Program-made: the position numbers and the translations under genes
Shown: positions 42,956-51,474 of the stretch, piece after piece
Position numbering within the stretch: position 1 is the stretch's first letter
Layout: each line of letters begins with the position of its first letter
The notes under the pieces: model-generated
What the model was told of the DNA's origin: nothing
The model's database searches: none
What the model saw: only the letters and a program-made list of their open reading frames with translations
Assembly: GCA_963611165.1 (NCBI GenBank)
Contig: CAVDQG010000001.1
Coordinates: 67,587-131,586 of the forward strand
DNA from: SIG603 sp963611165
GTDB taxonomy: Bacteria; Bacillota; Clostridia; Oscillospirales; Acutalibacteraceae
Reading direction: 5' to 3'
Length of the DNA: 64,000 nt

Positions 42956-43624
42956 TCAGTCAAGTGTGCCGTCTGATACGGAATATGCCGCACATATGCC
43001 GAAAACCTCTTTCGCTCCCGACTCATACAGCACCTTTGCGCACTCGCTTATCGTTGCGCCGGTTGTTATTATATCATCAACAAGAATGATTGTCCTGTCT
43101 TTTATGTAATTTTCCGAAGAAAAATCGTAGACTCCGACAACATTTCTCTTTCGTTCCTCTGCGTTAAGGCTGTGCTGAACCAAATTGTTCCTATTTTTCT
43201 TCAAAAGCTTCACGCACGGCAAATTTGTCTTTGCCGACAGACTCTCGGCAAGCCTTTGAGCCTGATTATATCCTCTTTTCCGCTCTCTTGATTTCGTCAT
43301 GGGTACAAAAGTGATTATATCGGCTTTAATCTCCCATTCCTCCAAATTGAGCCGCATAAGCTCGGCAAAATCATCACTCATGCGGTACGCCCCCGAAAAT
43401 TTGAATGCCTGAACACTGTCACGAAATCCGTCCGTATAACTCTGACAGGAAATAACTCTCATCGTGTTCTTCCCGTCAAGAGAAAGGCTCGTTTCGGTTG
43501 GTTTGATTTTCTCGAGACAATCGTCACAAAGACAACCGCTCGGTATTGCCTCGCCACAATTCAAGCACTTAGGCGGATAGAGAAGCAGTCTGATTTTTTC
43601 AAGCGTCTTCATTTTCTTCATCAC
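42956..43624 (-). CDS. comF: ComF-family phosphoribosyltransferase-like protein
   Basis: 222 residues. A four-cysteine zinc motif at the N-terminus (CLNCGEAIPSGCLCDDC), the conserved RKRGYNQAQRLAESLS, and the PRTase loop IILVDDIITTGAT. ComF proteins support natural DNA uptake (ssDNA import/handling) although the reaction is not settled. It overlaps the recD2 helicase by 26 bp, so both are co-translated, which fits a DNA-processing pair. Starts at 43621 or 43612 are equally possible. Confidence 0.92.
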   Translation of the reverse strand: MMKKMKTLEKIRLLLYPPKCLNCGEAIPSGCLCDDCLEKIKPTETSLSLDGKNTMRVISCQSYTDGFRDSVQAFKFSGAYRMSDDFAELMRLNLEEWEIKADIITFVPMTKSRERKRGYNQAQRLAESLSAKTNLPCVKLLKKNRNNLVQHSLNAEERKRNVVGVYDFSSENYIKDRTIILVDDIITTGATISECAKVLYESGAKEVFGICAAYSVSDGTLD

Positions 43625-45848
43625 TGTCGACTGTCGCGTTCACCGCCTCGATTATGAATTTATCAAGTCCCGTAAAACGCTTGGTTTTGCTGTCGTTCTC
43701 CACCATTTTTCTCACTACGTCCCTTTGACCTATGAGAATAAGCAGTTTCTTTGCCCTCGTAACTCCCGTGTACAGCAAATTTCTGTAGCATAACTTCGGC
43801 GTACAGCGGTAAAGCGGAATTATTACAGCCGGGAACTCGTTTCCCTGACTTTTGTGAACGGTCACGGCATAGGCATGCTCAAGCTCCGAGCCTGCCTTGT
43901 CGGTATCGTAGGTGACAAGTCTCTCGTCCATTACAACACGGATAACGCCCGCCGCACGGTCTATTTCCTTTATAACTCCCATGTCACCGTTGAAAACGCC
44001 CTGACCCGCACTTCCGTCTGCTTTTTCCCACGGAAGCTCATAGTCGTTCTTAATCTGCATGACCTTGTCGCCCTCACGGTAGACCGTGCCGTAAATCTCC
44101 TGCTGTTTTTTCTTTCCGTCAACGGGATTTATCGCATCTCGAAGTATGCTGTTGAGATTCATCGTACCGACTTCGCCCTTTCGTGACGGACACAAAACCT
44201 GAATATCCGTCACCGAGGAATATCCGTAGGTGTTCGGCAGTCGCTTGACGCAAAGCTCCTTCACCGTCTCGCAAAGGCTCTGTGCGCTGTCCCGTCCCAT
44301 AAAGAAAAAGTCGTTATTGCGGACATTTAGCTCGGGCATATTTCCCTCGACTATTCTGTGGGCACTCGTCACAATCAAGCTTTCCATGGACTGGCGGAAA
44401 ATCTCTTTGAGCTCAACTGTCGGGAAGCATTTCGATGCGATAAGATCACCGAGAACATTTCCCGCACCGACGCTTGGAAGCTGGTCGCTGTCACCGACTA
44501 AAATAAGTCGGCAGCCAAGCGGAAGCGCATGAAGAACTCCCTCGAAAACATTTGTATCCACCATAGAAAGCTCATCGATAACAACGCAGTCGCATTCAAG
44601 CGGATCTCTCTCGTTCTTTGTAAAAATCGGATTGTCGTGCTCGTCCCAGTCCACCTGTAAGAGTCTGTGAATCGTCTTAGCCTCCTCGCCCGTCACCTCG
44701 CTCATTCTCTTTGCGGCTCTGCCCGTGGGAGCGGCAAGAAGAACCTTCTCGCCCTTTTCCTTAAGCAGTCTGATTATAGCGTTAAGCGTGGTTGTCTTTC
44801 CCGTGCCGGGGCCGCCCGTCAAAATAAGCAGTCCCTTTTGGAGTGCGGCTCTGATAGCGTCCTTTTGCTTTTCGGCATAAGCGATTCCGTCTTCTCGCTC
44901 GATTCTCTCTATATCCTCGTCCACCCCGTCAAGAACTTGCGGCGGATAGTGAAGCATGAGCGCAAGCCTTTCCGCAGAAAACTTCTCGGCGTGGTAAACA
45001 TTCGGCAGAAACGCATAATTTTTCCCGTCTATTTCTTCTCTCACGAGGTCAAAGGTCTCGACAAGCTTATCTATGCAGTCGCTCACCGTTATTTCGCTGA
45101 CGCCGAGCATATGAGCCGACACAGGAATAAGCTTTTCTATGGGCAAACAGGTGTGGCCGCCGCTGACTAAATTATGTTTCAAAACATAAAGTATGCCCGC
45201 CTTTACTCTTATATCGGAGTCGGGAGCTTTCTCAAGCTTCAGCGCAATGGAATCTGCCGCCGCAAACTCAACTCCTATGCTCTCATCACAAAGAACATAT
45301 GGGTCATCGTTTATCAGATCCTTAGAATTTGCACCGAAAGCCTTCCAAACACGAACCGTCTGGTCGGGCTTGATTCCGTATTCGCCGAGAAACAGCATAA
45401 GCTCTCGAATGCCGTAGACACGCTTGACCTCCTCGGAAATATCAAGCGCCTTTGCATAGGAAATTCCCCTTATCTGCGAGAGTCTTTTCGGCTCATTTTC
45501 TATGACCGAAAGAGTGTTCTCGCCGAACGCCTCGACTATTCTCCTTGCCGTGGCGGGGCCTATTCCCTTGACCGCACCGCCCGAAAGATAGCGAAGTATT
45601 GCCGCCGTGGTTTTTGGAGCGGTTTTCTCAAATGCGGTAGCCTTGAACTGTCTGCCAAAGGTGGGGTGATTTGTCCAAACGCCGAAAAGCCGCACCTCTT
45701 CGCCCTCACTGACATAGGGGAGTATGCCGACGGCGGTGACAAGCTCGTCACCGCTTTCAAGCTCTATTACGCTGTATTGATTTTTTTCGTTGTGAAAGAT
45801 TATATTTTCGACTGAGCCTGAAAGCTCCAAAAGCTCCTGTTCGGACAT
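43599..45848 (-). CDS. recD2: RecD2-type SF1B DNA helicase
   Basis: 749 residues. N-terminal OB-like region and helix-hairpin-helix segment (PATARRIVEAFG, IRGISYAKA), then the helicase core: Walker A ILTGGPGTGKTTT, Walker B VVIDELSMVD, motif III GDSDQLPSVGAGN, and motif V/VI AVTVHKSQGNEF and YTGVTRAKK. RecD2 is the RecBC-independent 5'-3' helicase of Firmicutes involved in replication fork and mismatch-repair maintenance. Normal length. Promoter TTGCAA-17-TATAAT lies at 45901-45929; the ribosome site is weak. Confidence 0.94.
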   Translation of the reverse strand: MSEQELLELSGSVENIIFHNEKNQYSVIELESGDELVTAVGILPYVSEGEEVRLFGVWTNHPTFGRQFKATAFEKTAPKTTAAILRYLSGGAVKGIGPATARRIVEAFGENTLSVIENEPKRLSQIRGISYAKALDISEEVKRVYGIRELMLFLGEYGIKPDQTVRVWKAFGANSKDLINDDPYVLCDESIGVEFAAADSIALKLEKAPDSDIRVKAGILYVLKHNLVSGGHTCLPIEKLIPVSAHMLGVSEITVSDCIDKLVETFDLVREEIDGKNYAFLPNVYHAEKFSAERLALMLHYPPQVLDGVDEDIERIEREDGIAYAEKQKDAIRAALQKGLLILTGGPGTGKTTTLNAIIRLLKEKGEKVLLAAPTGRAAKRMSEVTGEEAKTIHRLLQVDWDEHDNPIFTKNERDPLECDCVVIDELSMVDTNVFEGVLHALPLGCRLILVGDSDQLPSVGAGNVLGDLIASKCFPTVELKEIFRQSMESLIVTSAHRIVEGNMPELNVRNNDFFFMGRDSAQSLCETVKELCVKRLPNTYGYSSVTDIQVLCPSRKGEVGTMNLNSILRDAINPVDGKKKQQEIYGTVYREGDKVMQIKNDYELPWEKADGSAGQGVFNGDMGVIKEIDRAAGVIRVVMDERLVTYDTDKAGSELEHAYAVTVHKSQGNEFPAVIIPLYRCTPKLCYRNLLYTGVTRAKKLLILIGQRDVVRKMVENDSKTKRFTGLDKFIIEAVNATVDSDEENEDA

Positions 45849-45900
45849 TAGCTGGTTCTTCTTTCTTCAAATAGTTCTGTTTTCTTTAATACTATATTTT

Positions 45901-45929
45901 ATTATACCCTATCGGCAAAGCAATTGCAA
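45901..45929 (-). promoter_or_regulatory. Sigma-A promoter of recD2
   Basis: TTGCAA (45924-45929), 17-base spacer, TATAAT (45901-45906) on the minus strand, consensus -10. Predicted start about 45 bases ahead of the recD2 ATG. Confidence 0.7.
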
Positions 45930-46124
45930 AGTGTGATGAAGCTCCGATTTACTACTGATTCACATATTTCTGTGCGGTTTGTTCGCTATAATATATACTA
46001 TCTATATTATCAAAAATGTATATATATTCTGCATTTTACGATAAAATTTATCAAAAAAAATATTTTTTCAGCCGCAAATTATCAAAAATAAGAGTAATCT
46101 CCACTTATAAACAATATATTTTTG
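45930..46124. other. AT-rich divergent spacer with three direct repeats
   Basis: Gene-free stretch between the recD2 and lipoprotein promoters. It contains ATTATCAAAAAT at 46006-46017 and 46078-46089, and TTTATCAAAAAA at 46047-46058. Spacings are about 41 and 31 bases, near multiples of the helical turn. They lie upstream of the lipoprotein promoter and could bind an activator, but such A/T words also arise by chance. Nothing else is recognisable. Confidence 0.35.
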
Positions 46125-46153
46125 TGGACAAATAACAAAAATCAGAGTATAAT
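46125..46153 (+). promoter_or_regulatory. Sigma-A promoter of the lipoprotein gene
   Basis: TGGACA (46125-46130), 17-base spacer, TATAAT (46148-46153). Predicted start near 46160, about 58 bases ahead of the ATG; GGAGG at about 46203. Confidence 0.8.
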
Positions 46154-46218
46154 CGAGTGCAGATGTTCCCGACCTCAATTTAAGTCGGATAGAATAATAT
46201 ACGGAGGATTTTCACAAA

Positions 46219-47346
46219 ATGAAAGCTATCAAAAAAATCACCGCTCTCATGCTGGCTCTTGCCATGAGCCTTTCTCTGAGCGGCTGCTATAACAAGGATC
46301 TCACTTGGGCGGCTAAGGACGGCGACAACACCGCCGCTATCGGAATTTATCTCTACTATCTCTATGTCGCTTATGACAACGCCGCAGACTTGGTTGATTC
46401 CGACACCGAGGTTCTCAAGGCTACGATTGACGGAGAATCGGCAGAAACTTGGATAAGAAACAAGGCAATGAATTATCTGCAGTCCTACCTTTGGGTAAGC
46501 GATAAAATCAAGGAGTATAATCTTGATTTGACAGAGGACGAGAAAACTTCAGCCGAGCAGACCACAAGCTACCTCATCAGCTACTACATGACGGGCTTTG
46601 ACGATCTCGGAATCAGTCAGGACAGCTTCAACAAGGCTTATTCCGAGTACAACATCATGTTCAAAAAGCTCTTCGATTACTACTACAACGAGGGCGGAGA
46701 ATTTGCAATTGACAAGGACGAATTAAAAGAGTCTTTCGTAAAAGATAAGTACAGCTTCCAGTATATGTACGGCTCTCTCACCACAACAGATGATGACGGC
46801 AACACGACAGATATTTCCGACGAGGAAAAAGAAGCTCTGACAGCCGATTTTGAAAGCTACAAGAAAAAGGTCGAGACAGGATATCAGACTCTTGAGTATT
46901 GCTCTCAGGAATACCAGATAGAGATTAATTCCGATTCTGCTCCTTATGTCTCCGTTGACTCCACCGACTTTGTCGGCGAAAGCTATCCTAATGAGCTTGT
47001 AGCCGCAGTTAAGGAAATGGACAACAACACCCTTAAGCTTTTCGAGGCAGACGGCAAGCTTGTTCTTCTCCAGAAGAATGACATAAACACTGCGTTTGAT
47101 ACGGCTTACGCAAGCTCCTCCGACAGACTGAGCATGATGCTCGACCTCAAGAGCGATGAGTTTAACAGCTACATTCTCGAGCAGGCAGCTGCCGAAAAAT
47201 CCGATATTGAGATTAACGAAGCCGCTATCAAGAGCTGCAAGCTTAAGTCCCTTGTAACCGACTCAAACAAAAACGGTTCTTCCTCAGCTTCATCGGAAGC
47301 AAGCGAATCAAGCGAATCCGGCGAAGAATCAAGCGCGGCAGGATAA
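46219..47346 (+). CDS. Secreted lipoprotein, SurA/PrsA-like helical protein without clear PPIase core
   Basis: 375 residues. Lipoprotein signal peptide with lipobox LSLSGC (Cys23). The mature part is mostly helical with a segment resembling the SurA N-terminal chaperone fold (SAEQTTSYLISYYM, then a discontinuous C-terminal return). I cannot see a parvulin active site. It ends in a low-complexity Ser/Glu/Ala tail (about 350-375). Expected to be anchored outside the membrane and to assist folding of exported proteins, or to be a binding protein; function is inference. Own strong promoter and GGAGG ribosome site; closed by the terminator at 47363-47391. Confidence 0.7.
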   Translation: MKAIKKITALMLALAMSLSLSGCYNKDLTWAAKDGDNTAAIGIYLYYLYVAYDNAADLVDSDTEVLKATIDGESAETWIRNKAMNYLQSYLWVSDKIKEYNLDLTEDEKTSAEQTTSYLISYYMTGFDDLGISQDSFNKAYSEYNIMFKKLFDYYYNEGGEFAIDKDELKESFVKDKYSFQYMYGSLTTTDDDGNTTDISDEEKEALTADFESYKKKVETGYQTLEYCSQEYQIEINSDSAPYVSVDSTDFVGESYPNELVAAVKEMDNNTLKLFEADGKLVLLQKNDINTAFDTAYASSSDRLSMMLDLKSDEFNSYILEQAAAEKSDIEINEAAIKSCKLKSLVTDSNKNGSSSASSEASESSESGEESSAAG

Positions 47347-47362
47347 CAGTAATTCACGAAAT

Positions 47363-47391
47363 AAAAGGCGGTCAATCGACCGCCTTTTTTT
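47363..47391. terminator. Bidirectional terminator, lipoprotein / tldE
   Basis: AAAAGGCGGTC-AATC-GACCGCCTTTT, 11-bp perfect stem with T-tracts on both strands, between two convergent genes. Confidence 0.95.
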
Positions 47392-47410
47392 CTGTCTTTT
47401 ATTTCTTTTA

Positions 47411-48691
47411 TTAATTTACGCTCATTTTCGGTAAAATCCAGTACTTAGGGCCGCTGTAGCTTATTCTTGAGTCCATGTAGTCCTCCGTGCACTTGGAAAA
47501 ACCTATATCGTTCAATATCTCGAAAATATTGCCCGAGACCGAAAATCCCGTTATCGGAATGTAGCCCTCGCCGTTGAAGTAAAGCGCAAGTCTCACTTCT
47601 CCGCCGATATAGCCTACTTCCCAGTCGATTTGCGGTGAACTGAAGGAATAAACCAAAATGTGCTTTTCCTGCTTGTAAGCGTCGTCACCCTTCGCACCCA
47701 CAACAACACGGTTGAATTCTCCCGTCGCTTTCTCGCCCATGTAGTGAGCAAAGCGGTTAGAGCCCCAAAGTGCGACTGCCGTGCCGTTTTTAACGATTTC
47801 CTTTTCGTGAAGAACATTTCCGTGAGCATCGATTGGGCCTAAGCCGTATGCGTCCTCGCCGTCACCCGTCAAAGTGATATTGAGGTTTTCATGGGCGATT
47901 TTGTCGCCGACCTCAAAGTGATTGAATTTCTGGTAATGAGAAGCAAAGGACATATCGTTAGCTATCGTCATGGCAAGCTCGCCCGCAACGTCCGAACGAA
48001 TGACAACGGGCACACCACTCGGAATATCAATATCACTCGCTTTGACCGCCTTTGCGCGAAGCTCGGCAAAGCCGAGAAGATTCTTTATGTCGCATGCGAT
48101 TTTTTTGCTGTCTGTTTCACGAAGTGTAGTGTAATTATATACTTCAACCGCCTCGTGCTCACCCTCAGCGCTTGGGATAGTCTCAAACTCGGCACGCAAT
48201 TTGTCGTAGCTGTGACTTACGCCCTTGCTGTTAAGAAAATGATGACGAGCCGCCGAGACGAAAATCTCCGTGGCATTCAGTCCGCTTTCTTCATTATTGT
48301 CGACTGAAAAAATCGCATCGGCAATAGTGAGTGCCGCAGAATTGAGGTCAATTTCATCGGAAACGGTTTTTTCCGTGTTTTCGGTGTTTTCCGTCAGCGG
48401 ATACCACCTGTTTTTTGCGGCTGACGCACGCTTTACTGTATCCTCTATCTTCTCTTTTACAGAATCTTCATCATCAAAGACATTCACAACAAACGAAGAA
48501 GAACCTCTTTCATCGCCCTCATCGACATAGAGCATGACATTTAGGCTTTCATGCTTCACGGCACGGTTTGTCTCAAGTGCCTTTCCGACATAATAAAGCT
48601 GTCTCTCGTCTTTTTGCGACCATGAAATCTCGTAATCGGAAACTTTCTCGTTTTCTTTAATTATCTCAATAAGCTTAGAAATATCCATCAT
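47411..48691 (-). CDS. TldE/PmbA-like inactive partner of TldD protease
   Basis: 426 residues from the ATG at 48691 (an open frame to 48745 only adds read-through residues). TldD/PmbA fold: NSKGVSHSY, a C-terminal half with GDKIAHENLNITLTGDG, YGLGPIDAHGN, and GNIFEILNDIG near the end. It lacks the HExxxH zinc motif, as expected for TldE. TldD and TldE form a heterodimeric metalloprotease that cleaves unstructured peptides and matures some modified peptides. The start overlaps the TldD stop (ATGATGA arrangement), indicating balanced production. Confidence 0.88.
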   Translation of the reverse strand: MMDISKLIEIIKENEKVSDYEISWSQKDERQLYYVGKALETNRAVKHESLNVMLYVDEGDERGSSSFVVNVFDDEDSVKEKIEDTVKRASAAKNRWYPLTENTENTEKTVSDEIDLNSAALTIADAIFSVDNNEESGLNATEIFVSAARHHFLNSKGVSHSYDKLRAEFETIPSAEGEHEAVEVYNYTTLRETDSKKIACDIKNLLGFAELRAKAVKASDIDIPSGVPVVIRSDVAGELAMTIANDMSFASHYQKFNHFEVGDKIAHENLNITLTGDGEDAYGLGPIDAHGNVLHEKEIVKNGTAVALWGSNRFAHYMGEKATGEFNRVVVGAKGDDAYKQEKHILVYSFSSPQIDWEVGYIGGEVRLALYFNGEGYIPITGFSVSGNIFEILNDIGFSKCTEDYMDSRISYSGPKYWILPKMSVN

Positions 48692-50073
48692 CCCAGTTTT
48701 GCCCTCGCTTTCAGATAAGGGCCGCCGTCCGCGACATAGACCCATTCCTTGTAACCCTTACCGCACATTCCTATGCCGTCCATCTCAAACTCCTCGGAAA
48801 CCATGGAAACCGAGCCGAGAAGGTCGAGAACAGAGCCGGAAATAACCACGGGTGAAACAACCTCTCCCGTAAGCTCTCCGTCCTTTACCTCAAGTCCATA
48901 TTCTGCCGTGCACTGGATTTGCCAGTTTTTGGGATCTTCCATGCCGTTGTTGCAGTCATAAAGGATATAACCGTGACTGATTGATTTCACCATATCCTCA
49001 AGCTTGTCGCCGCCGGCACAAAAATAAGTGTTGGTCATTCTCGAATAGCTCTTGTGTGCAAAATTCTGTCTTCTGCCGTTTCCTGTAGGTTCACTGCCAA
49101 GCTGCAAAGCACTCAAAACATCTGAGATTCCCGTCACCAAAATTCCGTCACGGATGATCTCGGTGTTGTGTGCGAGAACCCCGTCATCATCGAAAAAGTA
49201 CGAGCCTGCAGAGAGAAGTCCCGTAGCACCGTCCCTCATATTCACGTGCTCGCTTGCGACATATTTTCCGACATAATCAACCGCCTTTGCCCTGTTCTTG
49301 ACGAACATATCCATCTCAACGCCGTGACCGAACGCCTCGTGTGCGATAAGTCCCGATATGTACGGGTGAGTGATTATGTCATATGTTCCCGGCACTATCG
49401 GCTTTGCTTTTAGAAGCATAAGTGATTTGTCGCAGATTTTCTGCCACTTCTTCTCGAGTCCGACAAGCGAAGAAAGTGTATCCGAGCCGTTTGAGCTGTC
49501 AGAACCGCTCTTTATGTTGTCGCCGTCACGTGCAGTCACTCTGAGTCTGAAGTTTACCCAAACATAGAACTGGTCGAGGCACTTTTTATCTGAAACGAAA
49601 ATTTCAGAGACCTCACGCTTCATATGCATGACATTGACGCCGATTATCTTCTCGTCATATTTCTCCGCTTTTTGACGAAGTGCGGACATTCTCTCCATTA
49701 TCTCTTCGCCCTCAAGCGGAGAAGAATCGTTTCTCTCGAAGCTTTTTGTCAGCTCCTCTTCTTCAAGCGGTGCGGTCTTTACGTTTTCCTGCTTTAAGCC
49801 GTTAAGCTTAACAGCATTTTTGATTTCATCGGCACCAAGGCCCCTGATATCATCGCATGCGTATTCGCTGTAACAGCTTCCGTTATAAAGCTTGATTACA
49901 AATCCGCAGTCGTTTTCCGATGATTCCATAGTCGAAAAATATGTCGAGGAAATTATTTTCGTAAGCTTAGCCGACGAACCGAGAACAGAAACGTAATCGT
50001 ATTCTTTTCTAAGCTCGCCGACAAGTGCTTTTGCATCCTCTATTCTGCTCTTCAAAAATAGATTTAAACCCAT
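48688..50073 (-). CDS. tldD: TldD metalloprotease subunit
   Basis: 461 residues. The zinc site is present: HEAFGHGVE with H245 and H250. Other TldD marks are DGATGLLSAGSYFFDDDG-type residues near 290-305, GRRQNF, and C-terminal VVISGSVLDLLGSVSMVS and GMCGKG (the second cysteine of the family). Acts with TldE as peptide hydrolase in the cytosol. ATG preceded by GGAGG at 5 bases. It follows the alpha-L-fucosidase by 11 bp; no peptide precursor or modifying enzyme is found nearby, so a housekeeping role is likely. Confidence 0.92.
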   Translation of the reverse strand: MGLNLFLKSRIEDAKALVGELRKEYDYVSVLGSSAKLTKIISSTYFSTMESSENDCGFVIKLYNGSCYSEYACDDIRGLGADEIKNAVKLNGLKQENVKTAPLEEEELTKSFERNDSSPLEGEEIMERMSALRQKAEKYDEKIIGVNVMHMKREVSEIFVSDKKCLDQFYVWVNFRLRVTARDGDNIKSGSDSSNGSDTLSSLVGLEKKWQKICDKSLMLLKAKPIVPGTYDIITHPYISGLIAHEAFGHGVEMDMFVKNRAKAVDYVGKYVASEHVNMRDGATGLLSAGSYFFDDDGVLAHNTEIIRDGILVTGISDVLSALQLGSEPTGNGRRQNFAHKSYSRMTNTYFCAGGDKLEDMVKSISHGYILYDCNNGMEDPKNWQIQCTAEYGLEVKDGELTGEVVSPVVISGSVLDLLGSVSMVSEEFEMDGIGMCGKGYKEWVYVADGGPYLKARAKLG

Positions 50074-50084
50074 ATTCTCCTCCG

Positions 50085-51305
50085 TTACAGCTTCAAATCC
50101 GTGTATATCGGCTCATCGCCGTCATGTGTGAGGCACACTACATAATAAGACTTATCGTGCATTTCCTTCGGCAAATTCACTTCCACAAACTCATGCCCCT
50201 CACACGTGTGGCCGACACGGTAATCAAGCTTTTCTCCCGTCTCAACAAGATATGCTCCCGTGATGTTATTTGCGATATTCAGAAGCTCGAAACGAATTTT
50301 CGGCTTGAATACATGCACGAAAATCTTTCCCTTTTTGCAGGTGAACTCGGCAAAATCAAGCTCATAGGGATAAACTCCCGCACTCTTCGTGCCGTAAATG
50401 CTGTCTGCATTCGCCGTGACATATTTTCCGACCGTATCGAGAACCTCAACGCTCTCTTTCGGTATGGAGCCGTCCCCCTTGGGGCCGACATTGAGAAGAT
50501 AATTTCCGCCTCGGGAATTAATCTTGACTAGCAGCTTGATTATATCATAGGGATTTTTCCAGTTTTTGTCGTATTTATTGTATCCCCACGTGTCGTTAAT
50601 GGTTGCGGGAACCTCCCACAAGCCGTCATACGGAAGTCTCGGAATAAAGTTGTCTCCCGTTGTCATGTAATCGCCTAAGCCGTTGCCTATTCTGCCGCTT
50701 ATGACAACCTCGGGATTGTAGCTTCTGACTAAATCCACCATTTCCTTCGACTGTTCGGCTGTCGTGCCCATAGGAGTATCGAACCAGATTAAATCGGGAT
50801 TATACTGCGTCATAATCTCTCTTAACTGCGGCATGCATTTGCGGTCAAGATAAGCCCTGTAGTCGATGTTTTTATCCTTGCCTGCGATGTATCCGTCAGG
50901 GTCGTGCCAGTCCTGTGCCTGAGAATAGTAAAGACCGAACTTCAGCCCGTGCTTGACGCATGCATTCTTCAATTCGAGAACCAAATCTCTGCCGCAAGCG
51001 TTAACGCTGTTGTACGGCGAACAAGCCGAATTAAAATTAGCAAAGCCCTCGTGATGCTTGGATGTGAGAACAACATACTTCATTCCCCAATCCTCGCACT
51101 TTTCAGCGATTTTCTCTGCGTTAAATTCACTCGGATTAAAATCCTTCATTAATTTTTCGTATTCCTCTGCGGGAATATTCAAGTGATTCATTATCCACTC
51201 GGCTATTCTGTCGGTTGTCTGACCCTTGTATTCGCCCGCAAGCATAGAGTACAAACCGAAATGAATGAATAAGCCGTATCTTGCCTCTTCAAACCAATTT
51301 GTCAT
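50085..51305 (-). CDS. GH29 alpha-L-fucosidase
   Basis: 406 residues from the ATG at 51305, which has AGGAGAG 7 bases upstream and gives the family start NWFEEARYGLFIHFG. An ATG at 51338 lies inside the -10 box of the predicted promoter, so it is rejected. The TIM barrel shows SKHHEGFANF (substrate-binding His pair), FGLYYSQAQDWH, and the nucleophile Asp176 in DLIWFDTPMG; a small C-terminal beta-sandwich follows. Removes terminal L-fucose from glycans. No signal peptide, so the substrate must be imported. Divergent from the beta-glucuronidase gene. Heads a short operon with tldD and tldE, whose link to fucose use is unclear. Confidence 0.92.
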   Translation of the reverse strand: MTNWFEEARYGLFIHFGLYSMLAGEYKGQTTDRIAEWIMNHLNIPAEEYEKLMKDFNPSEFNAEKIAEKCEDWGMKYVVLTSKHHEGFANFNSACSPYNSVNACGRDLVLELKNACVKHGLKFGLYYSQAQDWHDPDGYIAGKDKNIDYRAYLDRKCMPQLREIMTQYNPDLIWFDTPMGTTAEQSKEMVDLVRSYNPEVVISGRIGNGLGDYMTTGDNFIPRLPYDGLWEVPATINDTWGYNKYDKNWKNPYDIIKLLVKINSRGGNYLLNVGPKGDGSIPKESVEVLDTVGKYVTANADSIYGTKSAGVYPYELDFAEFTCKKGKIFVHVFKPKIRFELLNIANNITGAYLVETGEKLDYRVGHTCEGHEFVEVNLPKEMHDKSYYVVCLTHDGDEPIYTDLKL

Positions 51306-51336
51306 ATTGACTCTCCTGTCAAAAAAATTCGTTTTC

Positions 51337-51365
51337 ATTGTATTCTTAAATGTATAATTTTACAA
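51337..51365 (-). promoter_or_regulatory. Promoter of the fucosidase-tldDE operon
   Basis: TTGTAA (51360-51365), 17-base spacer, TACAAT (51337-51342) on the minus strand. The predicted start near 51330 lies between the two candidate ATGs and so supports the downstream one at 51305. Confidence 0.6.
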
Positions 51366-51381
51366 GTCGAAACTGAATTAT

Positions 51382-51422
51382 TCACAAAAAATACTTATTC
51401 GGTTCTTATTTTGTGATATTAT
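51382..51422 (+). promoter_or_regulatory. Extended -10 promoter and inverted repeat ahead of the beta-glucuronidase
   Basis: TGA-TATTAT (51414-51422) is an extended -10; no good -35 is visible. An inverted repeat TCACAAAA (51382-51389) / TTTTGTGA (51409-51416) spans the -35 area and ends at the -10, and a third TCACAAAA is at 51444-51451. This could be an operator for a glucuronide-responsive regulator. Caution: the same word also occurs near other starts in this window. Confidence 0.45.
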
Positions 51423-51474
51423 ATTTATGTAAGGTTTGTTTTTTCACAAAATATTTCAAAGGAGGATTTTTCAC

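Noticed and set aside
51436..51474. Upstream TTG start of the beta-glucuronidase
   Set aside because: The AAAGGAGG site lies inside this extension and points to the ATG at 51475.
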